From Leidyana gryllorum EB-2025a (taxonomy: Eukaryota; Apicomplexa): a stretch of 64,000 nt of DNA. Under the pieces are notes generated by a model that had not been told where the DNA came from, ran no database searches, and worked only from the letters and a program-made list of their open reading frames with translations. Made by a program: the position numbers and the translations under genes. This document shows, piece after piece, positions 35,273 through 44,440 of the stretch (position 1 is its first letter; each line of letters starts with the position of its first letter). The stretch spans positions 1,116,001-1,180,000 of the forward strand of contig JBLWGC010000230.1 of the NCBI GenBank assembly GCA_048772705.1, read 5' to 3'.

Positions 35273-36919
35273 TCACGCGGCCGAAGGTGTGTTTGTCTGC
35301 CACTCCTGGGAGTCAGCATTATTGACCATATCTTCTCTCTCTTCCAGATCTGAAGCTTCTTCCCTCGTCACGCGCGAGTACTGACGCACCCTTTGCTTGA
35401 CTCGGAGTCCATGGAACTGGCTGGATGTGGCGATCAGACAAGTTAGAATGAGGAGTGTGGCAGTGAATAAGACGTTCTCGGTGGTCAGCTCACTCTCGGT
35501 TAAGGGCAAGAAGAACAAGACCGGATCAGTGACTATTGGAGTCCAGTGGACTGCTGTACTGTAGAGGCCGACCGTATTGCACACATGGGCTGCCGCGCCG
35601 ACAACGCCAAAGGCAACGTTCAAAGCCGCACACCACAGTGCAACTTGACAAAACTCGTCATAGCCCTTCCCCACTGCGGCTTTGACTGTGTATCTGGAAC
35701 AGACGTAGGCCATCACGTAGATAACCACAAGACAGAGGCCGCTGGCGAGCGTGCGGTGTTCATTTATGAGAAATACGACCCCTATGAAGGCTGGGATGGC
35801 TCCTAGAATGGCACAGATGACTTGAACCAGTAATGTGCTGAGAATGAAGAGACCTGTTCGGATGGCCATGATGGCGTGCAACGAAGCATACTGATCGGCT
35901 CCTTCGGCCCACCACGAGAGAATCGGAGGGACAGCCAGATTATATGGTATCAGACAGGTCGCAAAAGTGGCAACTGCGGCTATCCCAAGGATGGCATATA
36001 GTTTCGTGGTCAGATACAGCATTGGCAGAGCCACAGTGAGTGCCATAGTGTAGGCGTTCGACCCCACCAGGATTAGATCCAACACTGGCAAAGTCCTGTG
36101 TTCGTCCCGCTCGGTGACCAGCCCGAAGAGGTGAATGAGAAAAGGCCCCAAACCCAACAGTATGACCATCATTAAGATTGCCGGGAACGCGGCAGAATGT
36201 GATCGGAGCAGAGCTGACTCCATATCATAGATTGAGGTCACTCGTTCCCGTCCCCCACCAAGCTTCAGCCTTTTGCCCAACCCAATGTCAGCTCCACCTC
36301 CCTCGCTTCCCAGCGGCATTTCCCCCGCTTGAGGCCCAATGAGAGCAGTTTCCGGGCTGTTGGGATCGGCCTCGGAAGTAGGCATCCGATCAAGCTGTGA
36401 ATCCCCTTTGCCCAGTCCTATACTTCGTAACAGACTCGACCAAACCCCCTTCAAGTTCCATCCACTTTGTGCCTTAGTGCCTGATTGGGCTTGGAGGTTA
36501 GCCTCTTTAGTGCCACCAGCGGCCGACTCCAGTTTCGCCGCCTCCTCTGCGGCCAAACGCTCAGCCTCAGCTTCTTCCTGGGCGCGACGAGCTGCTTCGA
36601 ACTCAGCCTGTGCTTCAGGGGAGAGGTGTTCGGTGCTGTTCTTAGCCATGTCGTCGGCTACGTGAGAGGCCTGTGCACTGATTCCACTAACTGACAAGTG
36701 CTCCCCGAGTGCGTTGTCTTCCCGTTCCAGTTTGACACCCTCCGCATCCTCGGGGTTGAGCAACCCTTCTGAAATCTTGATGTGGCGTTGAACCCCAGCC
36801 TCAATGGGCTCAAGACCATATGAGGGGATGCCAGTGAGGCCCACCTGGCGATACCACGGTGGAGATATCTGACTGGCGACACAACCCCAGATACACAGAC
36901 TAACCTTAGGGATAACCAT
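35273..36919 (-). CDS. Polytopic membrane protein with coiled-coil N-terminal region, unknown
   Basis: A single open frame of 548 residues. The first 20 residues are hydrophobic and could be a signal peptide. Residues about 60-215 are hydrophilic, with an Ala/Glu-rich helix (EFEAARRAQEEAEAERLAAE) likely to form a coiled coil, then Gly-rich linkers. From about residue 240 there are seven or eight membrane helices, including AAFPAILMMVILLGLGPF and GLFILSTLLVQVICAILGAI. The C-terminal 50 residues are charged and cytosolic-like. I do not recognise the family; a transporter or endomembrane protein is likely. Confidence 0.7.
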   Translation of the reverse strand: MVIPKVSLCIWGCVASQISPPWYRQVGLTGIPSYGLEPIEAGVQRHIKISEGLLNPEDAEGVKLEREDNALGEHLSVSGISAQASHVADDMAKNSTEHLSPEAQAEFEAARRAQEEAEAERLAAEEAAKLESAAGGTKEANLQAQSGTKAQSGWNLKGVWSSLLRSIGLGKGDSQLDRMPTSEADPNSPETALIGPQAGEMPLGSEGGGADIGLGKRLKLGGGRERVTSIYDMESALLRSHSAAFPAILMMVILLGLGPFLIHLFGLVTERDEHRTLPVLDLILVGSNAYTMALTVALPMLYLTTKLYAILGIAAVATFATCLIPYNLAVPPILSWWAEGADQYASLHAIMAIRTGLFILSTLLVQVICAILGAIPAFIGVVFLINEHRTLASGLCLVVIYVMAYVCSRYTVKAAVGKGYDEFCQVALWCAALNVAFGVVGAAAHVCNTVGLYSTAVHWTPIVTDPVLFFLPLTESELTTENVLFTATLLILTCLIATSSQFHGLRVKQRVRQYSRVTREEASDLEEREDMVNNADSQEWQTNTPSAA

Positions 36920-36970
36920 TTATTGTGTCTCAGTAGGGTGTCTGCTGCCTTTTTCTGCATAGTTAGAACA

Positions 36971-38160
36971 ATGAGACCGTTTGCAGTCTTGTATGCTTAT
37001 TCTGAAGGCCACTTATTGCCTGCCGTGTACTTCCTGCTATTTTCCGAAGTAAAACTGGAGGCTGATGTCAGTGGAAGCCTGCCAACACCATTTCGGCTTG
37101 GGCCCTTCTTATTCGGGAAGAATCGAGTATCTATATTGACGTTTGGACCACGGGAACTCAAAATCGAGCGCTGCTCCGACCATCCTATAGACTGGAGTTT
37201 TGTTTTAACGCAAGGCGATGAGGAGACGGAATTGAACGCTCAGCAACCATTTGCCCTATACAACCTACAAGGCCACAAATTCGAGCCCTTAAGCGAAGCA
37301 CGGATCTGTAGAGGCAGTCAACTGATGAGTCTGACCCGCCGTGCTGCTGAAGTTGTGTGCCAGGTCGATCCCAAGCTGGTGTGGATACCTGAAACGTCCG
37401 CACGCTTTCTACTCCTTCTGGCTTGCACATCTCCCTCATCTGTTTCAACGATAAGTGACACTGCATTTTTCAAGTTGTTGGACTCCTTAAGGCCGTACAC
37501 GGCAGAGTTTTTACGACAGGTTCGTATATGTTTGATTGCAGCTGCAACACTTAGGAACAGCAGGACCCTCACCTCCGCCCTGACAAAGGCACGTTTGACG
37601 ACGTGGCTACCCGTGCTCGCGTGATCTTCGCCGTGCTGGCTCGACTCGTTCATGAAGCTGGACTCGATGGGGGCCTTGCTGCCCCTGATGTCCCGCTGTC
37701 GTCGGTTACTGCTGCCGTCGAAAGCCCTGTTGAAGGTCCCGATGAGCATGGCCCTCGCCTTCCCTGGCTGCCCGACGAGGCGGCCATTGAGATCCCTTCA
37801 GTCGCGGCCAGCGAGACCTTCAGCCCTGCCCCGGACTGGGCTCGAGGCTGCAGTAGTGCCAGCATGGCCAGGCTCATTCGACATTCTAATTCTCTACTCA
37901 GTCCAGGCTCCGCTAGTACAACCTCTGAGATAACGCTTACCCCAGTCCCGCTCAAGGGTGATCTCTTATCCCCTCCTCCATCCGCCTTCCATATTTCCAC
38001 AGACGCTTTTGCTCGGTTGGCTACTATCGACGCGACGCCAACTTTAGATTATAGGAACGAGTGCAAAATACAGCTCGATTGGTCTCCTGGGGTGGATTCC
38101 TCAGGTACGTCGTCTTTGGTGCGAACAAGCACGGTGATGTGTGTCTGCGCGTGTGTGTGA
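36971..38160 (+). CDS. Unidentified two-exon protein
   Basis: Exons 36971-37519 and 37555-38160 join in phase across a 35-nt intron (donor gttcgt, acceptor acttag) to give 384 residues. The join reads TAEFLRQ-EQQDPHLRPDKG and lets one frame continue through both parts. The N-terminal half looks globular; the C-terminal half is rich in Ser, Pro and Ala and probably disordered. I do not recognise it. The 3' end is uncertain: a GTACGT donor near 38106 could splice out the last residues (a Val/Cys run encoded by a GT-rich tract), but no matching final exon was found before the next gene. Confidence 0.55.
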
Positions 38161-38509
38161 GTCTAAAATGCCGGTGTCTCGTGTGTGTGTTGTGCCGGTG
38201 TGAGGCTCTTATGGTGTGGGTCTAGAAAGACTGTTGAGTAATTTGAGCGGAGGACGGCGTGTGGTATGGTTGATGCATTTGAAAGGACCATTACATTTTG
38301 ATCATATATGTTGATGGATTTGCTGTCCGGGAATAGTATCACTAAGGAAAATTGGCAGGGTCAACGAAAGGAGAGTTATCAGCTGATAGAACCGTTTTTC
38401 GGATGCTATGATTTGAGGTCCGCCCTGTCTTGTGTGCGCGATCTGGAGGCACTACATTTTCTAACTTTCACAAAAATATCATAATAAGGTCATTTTTTCC
38501 ACTGCTACC
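38161..38509. other. Intergenic region before the Dcu gene
   Basis: This stretch of 349 nt holds GT-rich runs (38160-38220) followed by more AT-rich sequence. A pyrimidine run (ttttttccactgctacc) directly precedes the Dcu ATG. No gene is seen. Confidence 0.5.
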
Positions 38510-40078
38510 ATGACAACTGCAGGGGAGGCCGTGCTCTTCTTCGTGGAGCTGATCGTGATGCTTACATGCATCTGGTTGGGATCCCGAATGGGTGGACTTG
38601 GTATCGGTTTCTATGGTGGAGTAGGCGTTGCGTTATATGGGTTCGGATTCCAGATGGAGCCAGGAAACATCCCATTCGACGTCATATCGATCATTATGTC
38701 TGTTGTTTCTGCGATCGGCTGTATGCAGGTTGCTGGAGGAATGGACTATATGGTTCATCTGTGTTCAAAGGCATTGAGGAAGTATCCTCCTGGAATCACC
38801 TTTGTGGGTGCAGTCTTGGTATTTGCACTGACAGCTTTAGCTGGCACCGGTCACGTGAGTTATAGCTGTCTGCCGGTTATCGCGGAAGTGGCAAAGGAAA
38901 GCGGTATCCGTCCGAGTCGAGCTTTGGCTTCTGCCGTTGTCGGTTCCATGGTCGGTATCGTTGCTTCTCCTATATCAGCCGCTGTGGCATGGTTCTCCAA
39001 TGAGTTGGAAAGTCGGCCTCTGTACTCCAAGGCAGGATACGCCCAGATTCTAGCTGTGATGGTTCCTACTACATTTGTTGGGTTACTGGTCGGTTCTTTC
39101 GTGTCGAGCTTCCTGGGGAAACAGCTGTACAAGGACCCAGAGTTCCTTGCTCGAGTTGCCGACGGGCGCTGTGTATTGAAGAACCCTCTTCCGGCCGACG
39201 TCCAGGCCCAGGTTGACGCAATCAGAGCTGGGGCTTCAGCTGGTGCAATAGTGGCTGAGCTTGAAGCTGTGGAAGCGGCCGAGAATGACGCAGTCGACAA
39301 TGGCTTGTCGGAAAGAGAAGAGGATGGAGACCTTGAGAGACAAAGCATCAAGAGCTCCGGAAGTTCTGCTGACCAAATTGAAGCAGTCGTCGACGAGGAG
39401 AGGAAAGAACCAGAGAAAGAACATACCTTTAAGGCTAAGATGAGTGTATTGCTCTTCCTGGCGGGCATCATCATTGTCGTCATCTACTCATTGTGTCTGA
39501 GTGAGACCATCGTACCGGGATGGCCCGAGGAGAAGAAGAAGGTCGGCCGCAATGATGCTATTGTCTCGATGATGATTGCAACTGCTGCCATCATCGCTCA
39601 GTTCTGTAAAGTCAATATCCTTGACGTCTCGACATGCTCTACCTTCCGAGCTGGTATGAACGGGTCCCTCTGTATGCTCGGTGTGGCCTGGATGGGTAAC
39701 ACGTTTATCACCGCGCAACTTGACGTCATCAAGGAGGCTGCTGGCGGTATGTTCGAGAGTCAAGCTTGGCTGCTACCTCTCGTTCTATTCGTGGCCTCGT
39801 GTCTCCTATACTCTCAAGCTTCCACCGCCTCCGCCCTCTACCCCTTGGCCTTTGACCTCGAATTGAGCCCACTGACGGTTCTCGCGAGTTATCCAGCGGT
39901 GTGCGGTCTCTTCATCCTTCCCACTTATCCCACTGTCGTGGCCGCGTGCGCCATGGACGACACCGGCACTACCCGCGCCGGCAAGTGGGTCTTTAACCAC
40001 CCTTTCATTATCCCCGGTACTGTTTCTGTGGTAGTCGCAGTGGCCTTGTCGTTCGCCCTCGGCGCTGCGGTGGTGTAG
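38510..40078 (+). CDS. Anaerobic C4-dicarboxylate transporter, DcuA/DcuB family
   Basis: An intronless gene encodes 522 residues. It aligns by eye along its whole length with bacterial DcuA/DcuB (TC 2.A.13): the N-terminal helix, GLGIGFYGGVGVALYGFGF, the QPGNIPFDV-like loop (here EPGNIPFDVISIIMSVV), the conserved GTGHVSYSCLPVIAEVA, ASPISAAVAWFS, and the C-terminal ILPTYPTVVAACAMDDTG and GKWVFNHPFIIPG blocks. Bacterial Dcu proteins exchange fumarate or malate for succinate during anaerobic growth. About 80 acidic residues (around 235-310) form an inserted loop not present in Escherichia coli Dcu. The family is essentially bacterial, so transfer into this eukaryote is likely. The lack of introns fits, although some other genes here are also intronless. 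Confidence 0.93.
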   Translation: MTTAGEAVLFFVELIVMLTCIWLGSRMGGLGIGFYGGVGVALYGFGFQMEPGNIPFDVISIIMSVVSAIGCMQVAGGMDYMVHLCSKALRKYPPGITFVGAVLVFALTALAGTGHVSYSCLPVIAEVAKESGIRPSRALASAVVGSMVGIVASPISAAVAWFSNELESRPLYSKAGYAQILAVMVPTTFVGLLVGSFVSSFLGKQLYKDPEFLARVADGRCVLKNPLPADVQAQVDAIRAGASAGAIVAELEAVEAAENDAVDNGLSEREEDGDLERQSIKSSGSSADQIEAVVDEERKEPEKEHTFKAKMSVLLFLAGIIIVVIYSLCLSETIVPGWPEEKKKVGRNDAIVSMMIATAAIIAQFCKVNILDVSTCSTFRAGMNGSLCMLGVAWMGNTFITAQLDVIKEAAGGMFESQAWLLPLVLFVASCLLYSQASTASALYPLAFDLELSPLTVLASYPAVCGLFILPTYPTVVAACAMDDTGTTRAGKWVFNHPFIIPGTVSVVVAVALSFALGAAVV

Positions 40079-41856
40079 AAAGGACTACACCTTTCCACGA
40101 CCACCACCCCGTGGACAGAGACCAGGAGCAGAAGAGCTCTGCTGCGCACCCTCCCTCCCACTCAATCACCCGAATCATACCGAACAACAACCCTCCCAGT
40201 CGAATGATCACGCTTGAAGCGAGACACACATATGCCGCCGTACAAATCGATCCTCCCACCTATAAGCCCGGAAAGTTCGTGGTCACTATACCACTTTTCC
40301 CGCCAATACACCCAAGACGGCATCTCATTTGTTCCTCAAGTGGTTCAATATGAAAAGACAATCGACTGGGATAAATCTGTTAAAGGCCCAACCCGCCAAT
40401 TCTTCCCAACGAGCACAACAACAATCCTTATACATCGCCCAAGGAAGTTTTTACCTCAATGTATCCGTATTGACTCATAATACATGTTCAACTACGCATA
40501 CGCACACACGCATCTACTCACTGCCACTGCTTGCTGCTGCTGCTATTTCTATTGCTCCAATACTAATGATCGCAGCTCGCGGGTAGTTGAGAAATATCGT
40601 TCTCAGTTCGGACACCCACCTATCGTCCGCAAGTGACTTTTTGCCTTTGGATGGTTTGAGTGATCATAAGTTGTCCTGCAGGACTCTCTCGCCCAGAGGA
40701 TCACTGCGCGCACGGTGTGAGTGAGCATTCTGAACACTGGTTCTTCTACCGAACGCAAAACAGAACTAATCTCCGATGAAGACAGATGGGATCTGTCTTA
40801 TCACTTCGCCGGTACAGTATCTTTCGTAAATGTTTCCCAAGCCTTCTGTGGCGACGATATTTTTTCCTCCCGTCTTCTGACGCTCAATCAGTCGGTGATA
40901 CGCGAGCCACTTGTTGCAAAAGGCAATTATCTAATCTTCGATCAAAAGTTGATGGCTCGCAAGCAACGCACCTCGATTTGGGTGGTCGAATTGTCGTGTT
41001 GCACCTGGTCAACACGTCTTGCCCGTACTTCACATCCTCCGTTTCCGAGGGCAACCCAATTTCGGGTTCGTCCCTCCGCACCCCGAATGTATTACAACAA
41101 TCAACGTCTCTTTCATGCATTCCTTCAGTATCGCCCCGCCATCAGCACGGCTTGGCTTTGAGCTATGGTCGGCTTAAGTAGAGTTTGTGATCCGAATTAC
41201 GTAAATCCGCCTCTTCTGGTCTAACAACCACAAAGAATACGGGAAACGGTACATCGACCCACTTGAAATTGAATGATACCGAGCTGAAACTTCAAGATAC
41301 ACACATAATGTTTACATACACAGGACCGAACACACCGACTGATTGATTTATTGACTATCGATTGTTCGACCATTGTAAATAAAGTGCCGCCGACATCCGG
41401 AAAGTGATCTGTGAGAATGATCCCGATCACCAACTCGTATATCCATACAGTACGGCCACAAAGGAAAAAGCGAAAACTATTTCGGGGTCCAAGACGCATA
41501 TGTGTGTGTGTTTGTATGTGCGCGGGAGTGAGTGATCGACACCCGCAGGAGTCCATTCGGCGCTCTTTCTCTATTGATTGCTGCCGTTTGGATGTGTTAA
41601 ATTCCAGAACTGGTCGGATTTCTCGCTGCATCCATCTCAACACCAGCATTTTCGAGTTGCCGATGAAAGTAAAATGGGAGGCCACATGGAAACCCGCCCA
41701 AACTGGAATATATCACCTTCTACGGAACTTTTCCCGCGGAGAATTATTCTATTATCAGTCAATCGCATAATAAGCTCAAAGTCTTGCTTCCCGTTGTTCG
41801 AGAAAGAAGAGACGGTGGTTATTCGCAGCTTCTCGTGAAGAACGTGGACGCCACTC
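40079..41856. other. Gene-poor region, no supported gene
   Basis: About 1.8 kb with only short open frames on both strands. Three overlapping frames at 40200-40500 give partly protein-like peptides (for example minus-strand MPSWVYWREKWYSDHELSG), but I could not build a gene with consistent splicing. Another plus frame at 40721-41161 has no recognisable feature. A GT-rich run lies near 41500. The region may hold the 3' UTR of the Dcu gene, a non-coding RNA or a small gene I failed to assemble. Confidence 0.4.
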
Positions 41857-42141
41857 TTAGCAAGTTTTGGCCTTTGGCCGTTGAATTTTTCCTGCAATTC
41901 TTTTCGTCAGTGTCGTTCTGTATTGCAGACACTTATCGAAAGTATCGCTGTACCTTTCAAATAGTGCCGCTAGCCACTGCTGCTTTGCCGAACGAATAGA
42001 CAGTGTCTCTCTCAGTCTCTCCACAAGAAATTCGTAAGAGAACATCCCCCTCCTCGCTTCTTGCAGCCAGTACTCCCTCCGGGTGGGCTTCTCGGGTTCC
42101 AGGCGGTGGTGTCTGTTGCGATCGTCTTCCGCAGGAGACAT
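41857..42141 (-). CDS. Small hypothetical protein
   Basis: A 94-codon open frame begins at ATG 42141. The predicted peptide is highly charged and helical (KPTRREYWLQEARRGMFSYE, FLVERLRETLSIRSAKQQW), unlike typical random-frame translations, which supports coding. I do not recognise it. A possible 41-nt intron (gtgtctgc...attgcag) near its end would change the C-terminus. A second minus-strand frame at 41637-41897 overlaps its tail and could be another exon, but no clean junction was found. Confidence 0.4.
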   Translation of the reverse strand: MSPAEDDRNRHHRLEPEKPTRREYWLQEARRGMFSYEFLVERLRETLSIRSAKQQWLAALFERYSDTFDKCLQYRTTLTKRIAGKIQRPKAKTC

Positions 42142-42498
42142 ATCTTAAAGTGTATTCGGTTCTCCTCAAATAGCGTGTGACGAGTGTGGAGGGGGAAGTG
42201 TGCTGTGCTTATATATATGTATGATGAACAAATGTGTACTTATCATTTCGCTGCACCACCCCGATGCGATGCTCCGACACCAAAACCTATGGTGTCACAT
42301 CGTTCCCAGTCAGGGGGTGGATAGCGAGGGAAGGGTATTATTAGGGATTCCAAAGCAAAAGTGAATGCCATTCTGGCACTAAAGAAACTTGTGGTCATCA
42401 ACTCTTCTCGATGGTGGTGGTGCCTTCGGTCTGCCTCATATGACAGTGCCTTTAAGTGTGTAAGTGTGTGTGTGTCTGTGATGATCTTGAACAATGTC
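42142..42498. other. Intergenic region
   Basis: This stretch of 357 nt between two minus-strand genes contains a GT-repeat tract (gtgtaagtgtgtgtgtgtctgtg) near 42456-42480 and tataTAtat-like sequence near 42210. An 83-codon minus frame crosses it but has a low-complexity composition, so I do not call it a gene. Confidence 0.4.
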
Positions 42499-44440
42499 TT
42501 AGTCTTCTTCTAATGCTTGGCCGATCACAGAAGCTACCATTTCCTCATTGTGTCTTTCGGTCTCCCATACTGTTGATGGACCGCTCGTCTCGCGAACCAT
42601 CGCATCCAATTGAGCAATCACTCGACTGGCCACGCTGTTCTCATTACCGCCACCCCTGTGCGGCCCCATTGCTTCCTCTTCTCCCCAAAATCCAGCACTC
42701 CACAAACTCTGCCGTGTGACACTGGCAAGCAAAGGGCTAGCGGAGAAAACGCGAGCCGAGTACCTGCTCCATTTATAGAGAAAGCCGGCTCATGGGGGGA
42801 GACACACACGCAATCGCACACTCAGGACTTCCAGTTGGGCCCATCGATTCGGATCGGTGCACTTACTTTAGCCTAACTCCACAATGCAAACACGAACGAC
42901 ATTGTTCAGCGTCGTGCATTCGCTCTCGTAGACACGATAAACCTGACGACGCGATCTATCACTTGGCCTCGACAACTTACAGATATATGCCCCACAGCAT
43001 CTCCAAGTCAGTGGGGCCAAGTGGTGATGACAAGACTGACAGGTTGACGCTTGCACTACACCACTGATCAACAGACTGATGCGCCGTTGCTCCGTGTGGA
43101 CTACGCGAGTCAGCTCTGTCATTGTGCCAGACTTGAGTAAACCTGTGAAGTGGCCAAGTGATATGGCCAAACTGGTGAATACTGTTTGGAGCTGCGACAC
43201 AGTGACATTCCGAAGGCGAAGAATTTGCTGTAAACTCACCAGACGGACGTGCTCTGTGTCCATGTCCTCCACTTCGAATTCAGCACATCCTGATAGAATT
43301 CGATCTATCAACTCGTCTAATTGGACCAACTCCTTTGGTATGTTGGCAAACTTTCTCCTATCACGACAAAGCCACATGGGTAAGGTGTGTCTCAATGAGG
43401 AAGGGGGAACACTCAGTCGGGGAACACTCAGTCCGGGGGACACTCGCTCGCGCGCTCTGGAGACACTCGCTCACTCACTCGCACGCTGGCTCAGTCGGGA
43501 GACAGGAGATTCGGGGAAACAATAGGTAGGAATGGTAGAGCACTAATGAAGGCTTACAAGGTGTTGCGAATCCGATTGGCTTCGACCCACACAGCCACCC
43601 AAGTTTTGTACACGCTCTTCTCGTATGCAACGTGTAACATCAATTCGTTGACAATTGGGAGGAATTGGGCGCGAAGATATGGTGGTGTGAGGGGTTCGTC
43701 TGCTGATAAGAGCTGTTGAGGCCGATCGTCATCGTATGAATTGTCAGACTTGGCCTCTCGTCCCCCGCGCCCGCCGCCAAATACTAGTTTCCCAATGTCG
43801 CTAAGTACACTCGAAGTCGAGGCCGCAAAACTGGCTTTCGTGCTTTGAGCCGATCGCCTTACAAAAGAGAGGCCCACGTCTGTTAGACATTGTCCACACG
43901 AGAGTTGAGAACTGACCAGAGCCCGTTATAGCGCCTCCCTTGGGAGCACTCTTTTCAGTTCTCAGGAGCTGGAGGACGGTGGGGTCGTTTACGAATTCGC
44001 TCAGCAGTCGTTGCTCAAACTTCTGTACCGTGCTGACCAGGGCTTGGAGTCGCTGGCGATCCCACCAGTGATGCTCCTCGATGTACCCGATGACAACTCG
44101 CAAACTCGCGTCTACAGCATCCAATTCACGCAAATCCAGAGTGTCCTTCTGGCTGTGTTGGCCGTGCAGCGTAGGTCAACGACACTTACTGATGACGTAA
44201 GGTGAGTTCCTTTACTCTCTTCCGAGACGACTCGAGAAGGTGTGGCAGGGCTTTGAGGGTGGCGTGTTGTTGATCATCTTCAAACATCTGACCATCGACC
44301 CCAAAAAGAAATTGGTGTTTGTTGGCTTTGCATGGAAAAGCTGCGAGTAATGAGGCGATCACAGTCGGCCACACTGCAGCCATTACGGCACCAACATCGC
44401 CACCTTGGTACCGCATCAGCCGGGCATCTTCCTTGGACAT
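42499..44440 (-). CDS. RING-like zinc-finger protein
   Basis: Seven exons (44190-44440, 43917-44152, 43558-43879, 43240-43357, 42981-43191, 42867-42942, 42499-42721) join in phase to encode 478 residues. Introns are 37, 37, 200, 48, 38 and 145 nt. The N-terminal 350 residues are helical and unrecognised. Splicing of the last exons creates a cysteine cluster CQSC...RCCGAYICLSC...CRSCLHC, close to the RING pattern CGHxFCxxC but with Cys in place of the usual His. A ubiquitin-ligase or tethering-complex role is possible but unproven. The ATG at 44440-44438 overlaps the ATG of the divergent protease gene. Confidence 0.62.
43404..43449. repeat. 15-bp direct repeats inside the 200-nt intron
   Basis: Two exact adjacent copies of GGGGAACACTCAGTC (43404-43418 and 43419-43433) are followed by a degenerate third copy (43435-43449) and more CACTCGCTC-like sequence. 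They lie within the longest intron of the RING-like gene and probably explain its unusual length. Confidence 0.75.

Noticed and set aside
38860-39483. 207-codon minus-strand frame opposite the Dcu gene
   Set aside because: It is a Ser/Thr-rich shadow of a conserved transporter gene.
40214-40480. 88-codon plus frame and an overlapping minus frame (MPSWVYWREKW...) at 40.2-40.5 kb
   Set aside because: Both look partly protein-like, but no consistent start, splice sites or homology could be found and they exclude each other.
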